Below, in pieces: positions 1 to 7,186 of a DNA stretch of 14,669 nucleotides. The translations under genes were made by a program, and so were the position numbers. This stretch comes from JAUILA01 sp964563925 (GTDB lineage: Bacteria; Bacteroidota; Bacteroidia; Cytophagales; Cyclobacteriaceae). A model generated the notes under the pieces. The model saw only the letters and a list, made by a program, of their open reading frames with translations, had not been told where the DNA came from and made no database searches. Positions within the stretch are counted from its first letter, which is position 1. Each line of letters begins with the position of its first letter. The DNA is taken from NCBI GenBank assembly GCA_964563925.1, contig CAZLZD010000074.1, positions 1-14,669 on the forward strand. Direction: 5' to 3'.

Positions 1-293
1 TCATAAGGCTCAGAAAAAAGCAGAAGCATGGAATGGGGCTCCGGATTCCCGGTCAGGTAATAAAAGTCGGGATCCTGGTGATAAATATATTCGACATCAT
101 TGGCACGGTTACGTACCGGATTAGCGAAAAATACGGCCACACTGTTAGGAGGAAGTTTCTCAATTACCTCCTGTCGCTTCTTTTTATGAAACTCAGGGTC
201 CAGGTAGTCTTCCGGGTAATCCTGTGCCACGGTATCGGCCAGGGAAATTACCAGGATAAGCACCGGTAATAATATGTTGGTTAAGTTCTTCAT
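1..293 (-). CDS. Exported Xaa-Pro aminopeptidase (M24B), N-terminal part only
   Basis: Reading the minus strand from ATG at 293 gives an open frame of 97 codons that runs off the left edge, so the gene is incomplete here. Residues 1 to about 24 form a signal peptide (MKNL, a hydrophobic core LLPVLILVISLA, then TVAQ), so the enzyme is predicted to be exported. From about residue 30 the sequence matches the aminopeptidase P N-terminal domain: a Lys/Arg-rich helix after a DPEFH segment, then NSVAVFFANPVRNRANDVEY, then YHQDPDFYYLTG. Members of this family remove an N-terminal residue that precedes proline, using a two-metal pita-bread domain. That catalytic domain would lie outside the window, so catalytic residues cannot be checked. 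The family call is firm; exact substrate and gene name are not. Confidence 0.9.
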   Translation of the reverse strand, partial: MKNLTNILLPVLILVISLADTVAQDYPEDYLDPEFHKKKRQEVIEKLPPNSVAVFFANPVRNRANDVEYIYHQDPDFYYLTGNPEPHSMLLLFSEPY

Positions 294-319
294 ACCTTAA
301 AATTAAGGTATTGTACCTT
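293..319. promoter_or_regulatory. Clustered TACCTT/AAGGTA inverted repeats at the peptidase start
   Basis: A perfect 8-bp inverted repeat, TACCTTAA-AA-TTAAGGTA (293-310), begins at the peptidase start codon. A second repeat, AAGGTA-TTG-TACCTT (305-319), shares its inner arm. Three half-sites therefore lie in 27 bp, over the translation start of the leftward gene. It could be a repressor operator or an mRNA structure hiding the start codon. The sequence is AT-rich and the function is inferred only. Confidence 0.35.
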
Positions 320-408
320 TTATCCTAAGACCGCTGGTGTAAAGTACTGCCTTCCACTCGAACTAAAGCCAGGTTGACCAGGTATGGCCCTCCACCCGAC
401 CGGGATTA

Positions 409-1212
409 TTAGAATCCCACATCCAGTTTCAGTCCGAATACCCCCGGCGAAACCGAGGTGATAAAATCATTGAAATATATCGTATAAAAAAGTCCGGGAC
501 GTACATTATTTATGATAAACTGACCGGCCAGGACCAGCTGACCGTCAAGCTTGGAATCGTTAAACAGGGCATCCTCAGTCAGGATGTAAATACCATTGAG
601 TTCACCCCATGCATGAAAAACGTCGAACTTATAACCGCCCTTCATGCCAAGGTGGGTCAGCACTTCCACGTCCCCGCCTTCGTTGGTGGGAATAACTACA
701 TCGGGGCCCGCATATATACTGAAAATTCCCGCCCGATCAGCCGGATTGGTATAGGCATAATTTCCATAGACCGTCCAGGCCGACTCGATGAACATGGGCA
801 AACGGGCTACGTTGGAATATAACCCGATGCTGGAACGAAGCAGATTATCAGAGCCTATGGTCGGGATATACAGGCCCGCACTTAATGCCGAGGTTTTTTC
901 GTCATTGATCCATTTCCGGAACGAGACGAAAATATTGGCCAGGCCATTGTCCGTGTCAAATTCGGTATCAGCCACTATAAAAGGCATTTCTGCATACAGG
1001 CTCCAGTTATTGCCCAGATACGTATTCAGGGTTACGGTGTAGGTGCCCGAAAACGTGGATATTTGATCACCCTCCTTGAAAGATGGCAGGTGTACCTTCA
1101 GACCTACCACCGTGACAGAGGTATCCGCCAGGTCAGGCTCCATATTGATTTGCTGCGCAAAGAGAAAATGTGCACCTGCACACATGATCATCAGGGTTAG
1201 AAGTTTTTTCAT
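409..1212 (-). CDS. Predicted outer-membrane beta-barrel protein, unknown function
   Basis: The 267-residue product starts with a clear signal peptide (MKKLLTLMIMCAGAHFLFA, predicted cut before QQ). The rest alternates short polar and aromatic/hydrophobic stretches typical of beta-strands, with no membrane helix and no Cys after the signal. It ends in LDVGF, the terminal aromatic residue common in outer-membrane barrels. A GLYIPTIGSDN segment near residue 113 resembles the GxYxPTG segment of MetA/phenol-pathway-type outer-membrane proteins, which is my best but weak family guess. The gene is separated by 115 bp from the peptidase gene ahead of it on the same strand and is divergent from the dehydrogenase at 1371. 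Nothing in the sequence shows a substrate. Localisation is fairly secure; function is unknown. Confidence 0.75.
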   Translation of the reverse strand: MKKLLTLMIMCAGAHFLFAQQINMEPDLADTSVTVVGLKVHLPSFKEGDQISTFSGTYTVTLNTYLGNNWSLYAEMPFIVADTEFDTDNGLANIFVSFRKWINDEKTSALSAGLYIPTIGSDNLLRSSIGLYSNVARLPMFIESAWTVYGNYAYTNPADRAGIFSIYAGPDVVIPTNEGGDVEVLTHLGMKGGYKFDVFHAWGELNGIYILTEDALFNDSKLDGQLVLAGQFIINNVRPGLFYTIYFNDFITSVSPGVFGLKLDVGF

Positions 1213-1370
1213 GGTTATTCGTTGGATACAGGCAGCATAGATACTAAAAAAACGAAAAGTAAACTATTAAAGAATTAATATTTCATGGGTGTGGCGGTCA
1301 ATGAATACCGGCGACGATCTTCAACAAACCAATTCTTTTTGTAAATTCATTCCATCTGAATTCTATTTGC

Positions 1371-3470
1371 ATGCGCTTTACACTACTCTTCTTCATTCTT
1401 TCCGGTATCTGTTTTTCATGTTTCGTTCCGGAAGAATCTTCCGTTGCCCACCCCGAAGACTGGCCTGAGTTCCAGGGGGGACCTGACCGAAGCCAGTATT
1501 CACTTCTGAGCCAGGTCAATAAGGAGAATGTGACCCAACTGGTGAAGGCATGGGAATATCATACCGGGGACAGCGGACAAATGCAATGTAATCCGGTCAT
1601 AGTTGACGGAATCCTGTATGGAATGACGGCAAGAGTGCAACCTTTTGCCCTGAAGGCAGATACCGGGGAGGAGATCTGGCGGGTATCGCCTGAAGGTGAC
1701 CGGAATTTTCTGAGCACGAGCCGGGGGCTGGTATACTGGGAGAATGGTTCCGACCGGCGAATACTCTACACCCACGAGTCGTGGCTTATCGCGAGGGATG
1801 CAGCGACAGGCCGGCTTATTCCTTCCTTCGGCGACAGCGGCCGGGTCTCCCTGAAAAAGGGACTTGGCCCTGAAGCACAGGAGAAATTTGTCGTCTCGAA
1901 TACCCCGGGAACCGTATTTGAGGATCTCATCATCATGCCGTTGCGTGTTTCTGAAGGTCCGGATGCCGCCCCGGGTTCCATTCAGGCATTTCACATTCCC
2001 ACCGGTAAGCTGGCCTGGGTATTTCACACAATCCCGCATCCCGGTGAAGAAGGCTACGAAAGCTGGCCTCCCGAGGCATATAAGAACAATGTAGGTGTCG
2101 GGGCAGCAAATAACTGGGCGGGTATGGCCGTTGACCCATCCAGGGGTATCATCTATGTACCTACCGGCTCTGCGGCCTTTGACTTCTACGGTGGAAATCG
2201 TCCCGGTGCAAACCTGTTTGCCAATACCCTCCTGGCGCTCGATGCCCGTACTGGAAAAAAGATATGGCATTATCAGCTGGTGCATCATGATATACTCGAC
2301 CGGGACCCTCCTTCGACTCCCAACCTGCTGACCGTCCGCCATAATGGCCGGATGGTGGATGCAGTGGCTCAGGTGACCAAGCAGGGCTATGTCTTTCTTT
2401 TCGACCGGGAGAATGGAACGCCCCTCTTTGATATAGAAGAAATTCCCGCCCCTCCATCCGACATTCCGGGGGAAGATACATGGCCAACCCAGCCCCGTCC
2501 GGTAAAACCGGCTCCATTTGCCAGGCAGACGTTGACGGAATCGGATATTTCTCCATTTGCCTCTAACCGGGACGAACTGCTTGAAATAGTACGGACCTCG
2601 CGGTTTGAAGGCCCCTTTACTCCGCTGAGTATACGGGGAAGCCTGGTCTATCCCGGACTGGACGGAGGTGCTGAATGGGGCGGGGCAGCTACTTCCCCGG
2701 AAGGGATAATGTATGTGAACAGTAATGAAATGGCCTGGCACATACAGCTGATTGCCAACAAGTCCGATGACCTGGTTTCCCCGGGGCAGCAGATTTATTC
2801 CTCACTGTGCGCCTCGTGCCACGGAGCATCCCGTAAAGGCAACCCGGCCAGCGGGTTTCCGGCACTGGATGCGTTATCGGCCCGGCTTGATTCTGCCCAG
2901 GCCCGTTCCATTATTCAGCGCGGCAAGGCAATGATGCCTGCCTTTCCCCAGCTTTCGCCGGATCAAATGAATGCGCTGATCGCCTTTTTATATGAAAACA
3001 TATCGTTTGATGAGCCCGGACTGGATATATCCGCAGATCAGGAGGCAGCCTACCGGATATCAGGCTATACCAAATTCCTGGATGCTGACGGGTATCCGGC
3101 CGTCCGCCCGCCCTGGGGCACCCTTAACGCTATCGACCTAAATTCCGGAACGTACCTTTGGAAGGTACCCCTGGGCGAATACCCTGAATTGACTGCCCGC
3201 GGTATGGAGCCCACGGGTTCGGAAAATTACGGCGGACCGGTGGTTACAGCCGGCGGATTACTGTTTATTGCCGGGACCAAAGACCGACAACTCCGCGCCT
3301 TCGACAGTGAGACGGGCGAATTACTCTGGCAAACAAAGCTTCCCGCCGCAGGGTTTGCCACCCCGGCCACATACCTGGCAGCTGGAAAGCAATACGTGGT
3401 CATTGCCTGTGGCGGAGAAAAATTAGGAGCCCAAAAAGGCGACAGTTATGTCGCATTTACATTACCTTGA
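1371..3470 (+). CDS. PQQ-dependent dehydrogenase with inserted cytochrome c domain
   Basis: This 699-residue exported quinoprotein oxidises an alcohol or sugar with PQQ and passes electrons to its own haem. Residues 1-17 are a signal peptide ending in FSC, possibly a lipoprotein site but a poor lipobox. The propeller opens at DWPEFQGGPDRSQYS (about 30-44). Typical PQQ-family segments include HHDILDRDPP (305-314) and TKQGYVFLFDR (Lys337), at the positions where I recall PQQ-contacting Asp and Lys in E. coli membrane glucose dehydrogenase. A cytochrome c domain (about 465-548) is inserted, with haem motif CASCH (C480, C483, H484) and likely axial Met522 in MMPAFP. The propeller then resumes (about 555-697), with NYGGPVVTAGG and GFATPATY. 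The start is the only ATG that keeps the signal peptide. No PQQ synthesis genes are visible here. Substrate unknown; family call strong. Confidence 0.93.
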   Translation: MRFTLLFFILSGICFSCFVPEESSVAHPEDWPEFQGGPDRSQYSLLSQVNKENVTQLVKAWEYHTGDSGQMQCNPVIVDGILYGMTARVQPFALKADTGEEIWRVSPEGDRNFLSTSRGLVYWENGSDRRILYTHESWLIARDAATGRLIPSFGDSGRVSLKKGLGPEAQEKFVVSNTPGTVFEDLIIMPLRVSEGPDAAPGSIQAFHIPTGKLAWVFHTIPHPGEEGYESWPPEAYKNNVGVGAANNWAGMAVDPSRGIIYVPTGSAAFDFYGGNRPGANLFANTLLALDARTGKKIWHYQLVHHDILDRDPPSTPNLLTVRHNGRMVDAVAQVTKQGYVFLFDRENGTPLFDIEEIPAPPSDIPGEDTWPTQPRPVKPAPFARQTLTESDISPFASNRDELLEIVRTSRFEGPFTPLSIRGSLVYPGLDGGAEWGGAATSPEGIMYVNSNEMAWHIQLIANKSDDLVSPGQQIYSSLCASCHGASRKGNPASGFPALDALSARLDSAQARSIIQRGKAMMPAFPQLSPDQMNALIAFLYENISFDEPGLDISADQEAAYRISGYTKFLDADGYPAVRPPWGTLNAIDLNSGTYLWKVPLGEYPELTARGMEPTGSENYGGPVVTAGGLLFIAGTKDRQLRAFDSETGELLWQTKLPAAGFATPATYLAAGKQYVVIACGGEKLGAQKGDSYVAFTLP

Positions 3471-3507
3471 TTCCATGTACCTTACCCTGATACCATGAGA
3501 CCTTACC
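3458..3507 (+). repeat. 20-bp tandem duplication spanning a stop/start junction
   Basis: Copy one, tacattaccttgattccatg (3458-3477), is followed directly by copy two, taccttaccctgataccatg (3478-3497), identical at 17 of 20 positions. A decayed third start, accttacc, follows at 3500-3507. Copy one carries the dehydrogenase stop (TGA 3468-3470) and an ATG; copy two carries the ATG of the next gene (3495). It looks like a slippage duplication of the gene junction. Confidence 0.75.
3475..3498 (+). other. Seven-codon mini-ORF overlapping the next start codon
   Basis: The ATG in the first repeat copy opens a short frame, MYLTLIP, that ends at TGA 3496-3498. It overlaps the start codon of the VCBS gene in an ATGA arrangement. 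This could couple translation between the two genes by termination and restart. It may equally be a by-product of the duplication; no ribosome binding site is visible. Confidence 0.35.
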
Positions 3508-4685
3508 TAATCCTTCTGCCCTTATTCCTGTCCTGCCAGTCTCCTGCAGAGGCACAACAGTTGTCATTCACAGATGTAACGAATACTCACCTGCCAGCCT
3601 CTGTCCGATCCGGAAACAATACCATGGACATGCGTATCGGCGACATTGACAATGACGGAGATCCGGATATGGTGCTGGCCATCGAGTTCTATAAAAACGT
3701 CATTCTGATTAATGACGGGAAGGGCCTGTTTACCGACGGGTCTGACCGGTTGCCGGACAAAACCGGATCCGCGGAGCCTAAACCGTGGAGATATTATCCA
3801 TATCACGATTCAGAAGATGTGGCCCTTGAGGACTTTGACCGTGATGGTGATCTTGACATACTGATCGTCACCGAAGATGATCAGATCAATGAATACTACC
3901 TGAATGACGGCAAAGGTTATTTCACGGATGCTTCCGAACAGCTTCCCGTTACAGGGGTTTCAAATGCGGTGATTGCCGGGGATTTTGACGGTGACGGCTG
4001 GATCGATGTACTCATCGGCAATAATGGTCAGAATGTATACCTGAGGAATAACAACGGGTCGTTTATTGATGAAACAAGCAGCCGTCTCCCCGACCGGGAT
4101 GACATCACCCAGGACCTGGAGGCTTTTGATATTGACGGCGACGGGGACCTGGACCTGGTGGTTGGAAACGAGCGGGAGAATTTTCTCCTGGAGAATGATG
4201 GACAGGGGCACTTCCGTGATATTACCGTGCAATTGCTGGATACATCTGTCCAGGAAAACGGAGAAACCCGGGAAGCTGATTTTGCAGATATTAACGGGGA
4301 CGGACATGTGGACCTTTACTTTGCGAATGTAACGCTCTTCCAGGGAATGCCGCCGGTGCAGCGCATGCTCATATGGAAAGAAGGAAAGTTTCGGGATGAA
4401 ACAAGTGCCAGGCTTGGATTCACCGATCTCCATAGTGTGGTGGATGCCGATTTTGCGGATATAGATCTGGACGGTGATTTGGATCTGTTCTTTCAGACCC
4501 TTGAGCGTCCTCGAATTTTTATTAATGATGGTAAAGGGTACTTCTCAGACCAGACTGAGACACTGATCCCCGGAATCCAGGGTATGGGTATCGACGTGGA
4601 AATTCATGACTTTAACGGAGACGGCAAGCCGGATTTCTATCTGGGTAATTTTCGTACCGGAGATCGCTATTTTATGGGGAAATAA
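3495..4685 (+). CDS. Exported VCBS/FG-GAP repeat protein with seven calcium-loop motifs
   Basis: The 396-residue product begins with a signal peptide (MRPYLILLPLFLSC, then QSPAEAQQ); cleavage after AEA, or lipidation at Cys14, are both possible. The body is made of seven DxDxDGxxD-type loops, each followed by a short hydrophobic strand: D50-D58 (DIDNDGDPD), D113-D121, D163-D171, D212-D220, D265-D273, D322-D330 and D372-D380. This spacing (about 43-63 residues) is typical of a complete seven-bladed FG-GAP/VCBS propeller that binds calcium in each blade. Such proteins are usually surface or periplasmic and bind ligands or sugars; no catalytic motif is visible. It lies 24 bp after the PQQ dehydrogenase on the same strand, so the two are probably co-transcribed and may act on the same side of the membrane. 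Confidence 0.88.
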   Translation: MRPYLILLPLFLSCQSPAEAQQLSFTDVTNTHLPASVRSGNNTMDMRIGDIDNDGDPDMVLAIEFYKNVILINDGKGLFTDGSDRLPDKTGSAEPKPWRYYPYHDSEDVALEDFDRDGDLDILIVTEDDQINEYYLNDGKGYFTDASEQLPVTGVSNAVIAGDFDGDGWIDVLIGNNGQNVYLRNNNGSFIDETSSRLPDRDDITQDLEAFDIDGDGDLDLVVGNERENFLLENDGQGHFRDITVQLLDTSVQENGETREADFADINGDGHVDLYFANVTLFQGMPPVQRMLIWKEGKFRDETSARLGFTDLHSVVDADFADIDLDGDLDLFFQTLERPRIFINDGKGYFSDQTETLIPGIQGMGIDVEIHDFNGDGKPDFYLGNFRTGDRYFMGK

Positions 4686-4699
4686 TGGTTATGTACCTT

Positions 4700-5347
4700 T
4701 CAGTTCCAGTCACTTAATACCAGCGTTCCTGGCTTATTCTGCAAATCTTTCAGATACAGGATTTCCATGTTGTTGGCCGTGGAATTTCCGTTTTCATCCT
4801 CAATAATTCCGTAGTGAAACGGACGGTGAAGCGCAATGATCTGATCTGATTCATGGATTATATTTCGTGCCCACCGGAAATCTCTCAGGGAAGGCTTAAT
4901 CGTTCCTTTATTCTGGATGGTATCCTCCAGCGTCACATTTACAATAATCCGGATATCAAGTGTATCCGCTATCTCCTTAAACCCTGATATTACATCTTCA
5001 AACATGTAAAAATCCCCCTCGTATTTCTTCCCGCACAACGAGTTCAGGTCATCGATGATCACGGTATCGAAGCCTTCCTCCTGCAACCAGGGGGCAATAT
5101 TTTCACAATATTCAGAATCAAAAAAGGGAAGAGAATCCTCGATTACCAAATCCTGGACGGAATAGGTTCCCATACCCAGCTTGTCTGTCAGATTCTCCAC
5201 ATAATCATGATAGCTTATGAAAAGTACTTTTTCATAAAACGACATATGATGTGCCATTTTCAAGGTGAATGTGGTCACACCCATACCTGATTTTCCACCC
5301 ACGCAGACGAGTCCGTCTGCCAAAGAAAGTTGGGAATAATCTGCCAT
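4700..5347 (-). CDS. Stand-alone DnaB/RecA-fold protein with degenerate ATPase site
   Basis: The 215-residue product aligns by eye along its whole length with the C-terminal RecA-like domain of DnaB helicase. The landmarks are GGKSGMGVTTF (17-27) at the Walker A site, VLFISYHD (41-48) at H1a, FDTVIIDDLNSL (93-104) at Walker B, IRIIVNVTLED (132-142) at H3, KPSLRDFRWARNIIHESDQI (151-170) at the segment DnaB has as LSDLRESGAIEQDAD, and ILYLKDLQNKPGT (196-208) at the arginine-finger strand. The helicase N-terminal domain is absent. Key residues are replaced: Walker A Lys by Val24, catalytic Glu by His47, sensor Gln by Thr139, finger Arg by Leu202. Asp99 and Lys200 remain. I infer a non-hydrolysing or weakly nucleotide-binding protein. 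It has its own promoter and converges on the VCBS gene. The fold is likely; the function is unknown. Confidence 0.72.
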   Translation of the reverse strand: MADYSQLSLADGLVCVGGKSGMGVTTFTLKMAHHMSFYEKVLFISYHDYVENLTDKLGMGTYSVQDLVIEDSLPFFDSEYCENIAPWLQEEGFDTVIIDDLNSLCGKKYEGDFYMFEDVISGFKEIADTLDIRIIVNVTLEDTIQNKGTIKPSLRDFRWARNIIHESDQIIALHRPFHYGIIEDENGNSTANNMEILYLKDLQNKPGTLVLSDWN

Positions 5348-5366
5348 GTCAAGTTATTAAATTCTA

Positions 5367-5396
5367 CAACTATAGACAAGAAGGTACTGTTTTCAA
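5367..5396 (-). promoter_or_regulatory. Candidate promoter for the DnaB-like gene
   Basis: On the minus strand TTG (5396-5394) is followed after 19 bases by TATAGTTG (5374-5367), seven of eight matches to the Bacteroidota -7 box TAnnTTTG. Transcription would start near 5363, leaving a leader of about 16 bases before ATG at 5347. The surrounding region, 5348-5536, is strongly AT-rich and contains no supported gene. Confidence 0.5.
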
Positions 5397-5536
5397 GAAT
5401 ATGATGCAATCTTTTGAGACAAACCCTTTGTTAATTCATTTTAATATGTTGCGATATATTATTTATGTATAATTTAATATTTTAATTTTTATAAAGTAGT
5501 CGTTTAAATTACGCGGTAAGGGTCTGAATTGTCTCC

Positions 5537-6016
5537 TTAATTGATGCGCCTGTACGTTTCAGAATAGACACGTTCACCATCTGCATTTACTTCGGTTTGC
5601 ACGTAATAATCCTCGCCGATATCCAGGACCCAGTTGAATATTCTCATAGAATCCAGGATATCCATCATATAGTGGGATCCGTATTCCATATTTTCACTAA
5701 AGGTGTTCCCGTCGATCATATAGGTGCCATACCCAAACATCTGGGTTGAATCCAAGGGCTGCTGACGGCTCCACATCACGTGGCCATCAGAATACATTTT
5801 GACCTGCCGGTATCCTTCGTTCATGGTGACGGTATCGACAACCTCATCATTCTCATATAACTGATAAAACTGCATCTCCCAGGTACCTTCCAGGGAAGCT
5901 TCTTCCGGGTCTGTATTTACTTCTTGTCCGGCCTGCATATCCTCCCGTTCGGAATCGGGGGCAGTACAGGCATTTAATGCAAAAACAGCGGTAATGATTA
6001 TAGCAAAGTACTTCAT
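5537..6016 (-). CDS. Small lipoprotein with a lipocalin-like domain
   Basis: The frame stays open to an ATG at 6064, but I choose the ATG at 6016. From there the product (159 residues) begins MKYFAIIITAVFALNAC, a standard lipoprotein signal with lipobox LNAC and lipidated Cys17; the extra 16 residues would spoil it. After an acidic linker (about 18-40) comes LEGTWEMQFYQLYE, followed by alternating strands such as QVKMYSDGHVMW and GTYMIDGNTFSE. This GTW-start, DG-turn pattern is typical of small lipocalin-like lipoproteins of Bacteroidota (DUF4488-like). No catalytic residues are seen. It is the next minus-strand gene upstream of the DnaB-like gene, 189 bp away, so probably a separate unit. 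Lipoprotein call is firm; the domain call is tentative. Confidence 0.78.
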   Translation of the reverse strand: MKYFAIIITAVFALNACTAPDSEREDMQAGQEVNTDPEEASLEGTWEMQFYQLYENDEVVDTVTMNEGYRQVKMYSDGHVMWSRQQPLDSTQMFGYGTYMIDGNTFSENMEYGSHYMMDILDSMRIFNWVLDIGEDYYVQTEVNADGERVYSETYRRIN

Positions 6017-6060
6017 GATAAGTGGCTGTTGGTAGTACATATAATTTAAAAAAAAATCAG

Positions 6061-6107
6061 CCAAAAACCTGCAATTTTTTGAACTCAGAAGGGTTCAGCG
6101 GCAGGTT
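6061..6107 (-). terminator. Nested hairpin with U-run, likely terminator
   Basis: Read on the minus strand, AACCTGC pairs with GCAGGTT (6107-6101 with 6072-6066), and TGAAC pairs with GTTCA inside it (6097-6093 with 6084-6080). The outer arm runs directly into TTTTT. It lies 45 bp after the stop of the membrane protein gene at 6153-6572, as an intrinsic terminator would. The internal loops weaken it. Confidence 0.45.
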
Positions 6108-6152
6108 ATCGAAGAATTTGTGCTAAAAAGCTCTGGGAAGGGACAACTGATA

Positions 6153-6572
6153 TTACTTCTGATACTGGTTTTCAAACCCGTCATATTCAGAAAGTACTTT
6201 ATCCGCTGCCATGGAATGGTAGATTCCCGAGGCGAGGAATCCTAATAATACTATGCGGATGGTCAGACCGATAAATCCGATCTGATCAAACTGCACCACG
6301 TCAATGCAGGATGCGAGAAGCAGGATGACAAAGCCGATGATCAGTGTCAGCAGGGATTGACGTTTGGACAGCAATCCCAGCATGATAATCACCAAACTTA
6401 CGCAAATGATGAATAAGGTATTGATGAACGCGGATGACTGCAGTAATCCAAAGATCATGTAGGCAGTTCCAACATAAAACAAAAGCCGTGACGTCCTTTT
6501 TGATTTATCCGCGCTCAGCTCCTTTTTTATCTTGAATGCCAGTAACTTATCTTTCATGTTATCTTTCGGCAT
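6153..6572 (-). CDS. Four-helix membrane protein, unknown function
   Basis: The 139-residue product has a basic cytoplasmic N-terminus (MPKDNMKDK and a KIKKELSADKSKR stretch to about residue 28). Four predicted membrane helices follow, at about 29-45, 48-68, 73-91 and 98-117, and a short polar tail ends in ENQYQK. I see no signature residues, and I do not recognise the family. A second ATG at residue 6 (6557) is an equally good start. It is divergent from the bPH2 pair across 116 bp and is followed by a terminator-like hairpin, so it is probably a single-gene unit. The compact paired helices would fit a small integral membrane accessory protein, but this is only a description of shape. Confidence 0.72.
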   Translation of the reverse strand: MPKDNMKDKLLAFKIKKELSADKSKRTSRLLFYVGTAYMIFGLLQSSAFINTLFIICVSLVIIMLGLLSKRQSLLTLIIGFVILLLASCIDVVQFDQIGFIGLTIRIVLLGFLASGIYHSMAADKVLSEYDGFENQYQK

Positions 6573-6676
6573 GCCACTGTATTCTTTCCTTATTGATCAG
6601 AAAACAACCCCTCAGGTAACCTGCCGGGCTGGTGAATAATCTTCCTTATCTTACATCGTTTTTTACTAAATGCGTC

Positions 6677-6684
6677 TATATTTA
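6677..6684 (+). promoter_or_regulatory. -7 box immediately before the YdbS-like start
   Basis: TATATTTA matches seven of eight bases of TAnnTTTG and ends four bases before the ATG at 6689, so a transcript from it would be leaderless or nearly so. No TTG lies at the expected -33 distance, so the site is weak. Confidence 0.25.
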
Positions 6685-6688
6685 GCGC

Positions 6689-7186
6689 ATGGATCCTGGA
6701 AACCGCCTTATCGACCCTAACGAGCTCCCTGAAACGGAAGAGGTGCCCCATTCGGGACATCCTCAAATATTCCGAAAGGAATTAATGCTCCTTGGTTCAA
6801 TTCCCTTTGTTATCATGCTGGCAGGCCCGGCCGTATTGTTCATTCTCGGCCAATCATTGTGGGGCGGAGCCGCCCTTGCGCTGCTTTCAATTATCTATTT
6901 ACTGGTTATTACGGTGATTCGTAAAAGCTTTCCCATCAGGGCCTATGCATTACGGGAGCTGGATATTTCGTATAAAAAGGGCTGGATATTCTACAGTCAT
7001 GTCACCGTACCCTTCAACCGGGTTCAGCATTCTGAAATCAGCCAGGGGCCTGTAGACCGGTATTTCGGGCTCGTTACACTCCATATCTACACCGCGGGAG
7101 GATCTTCGTCAGACCTGAGTATCCCGGGACTTCCGCGGGAAGAGGCACAGCGCCTGCGAGATTTTATATCTAAATACCATGATTGA
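6689..7186 (+). CDS. YdbS-like membrane protein with one bPH2 domain
   Basis: The 165-residue product has a polar N-terminus, two membrane helices (about 35-54 and 57-77), then a soluble bPH2 (DUF304) domain at about 84-163. Diagnostic segments are RAYALRELDISYKKGWIFY and VPFNRVQHSEISQGPVDRYF (108-127), ending in the LHIYTAGGSSS and GLPREEAQRLRDFI helix. The architecture and length match YdbS of Bacillus. In Bacillus the YdbS/YdbT pair has been linked to resistance to certain antimicrobial peptides; whether that holds here is unknown. The stop overlaps the start of the next gene by eight bases (ATGATTGA, 7179-7186), so the two are translationally coupled and probably form one membrane complex. 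Family call is strong, physiological role inferred. Confidence 0.88.
   Translation: MDPGNRLIDPNELPETEEVPHSGHPQIFRKELMLLGSIPFVIMLAGPAVLFILGQSLWGGAALALLSIIYLLVITVIRKSFPIRAYALRELDISYKKGWIFYSHVTVPFNRVQHSEISQGPVDRYFGLVTLHIYTAGGSSSDLSIPGLPREEAQRLRDFISKYHD

Noticed and set aside
1265..1280. Inverted repeat TATTAA-AGAA-TTAATA between the divergent genes at 1213-1370
   Set aside because: It is made only of A and T in its arms, in an AT-rich stretch, so it is easily explained by chance.
1362..1369. TTG-N20-TCTATTTG promoter-like site just before the dehydrogenase ATG
   Set aside because: Transcription would begin at or inside the start codon, and the box has the wrong second base; no usable leader would remain.
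1500..2741. Long minus-strand open frame (413 codons) inside the dehydrogenase
   Set aside because: It lies wholly opposite the PQQ dehydrogenase, whose motifs are unmistakable; the antisense product is rich in Arg, Pro and Gly and shows no domain. It is a codon-bias shadow.
6017..6064. Upstream start of the small lipoprotein
   Set aside because: Sixteen extra residues would precede an otherwise perfect lipoprotein signal peptide starting at 6016.
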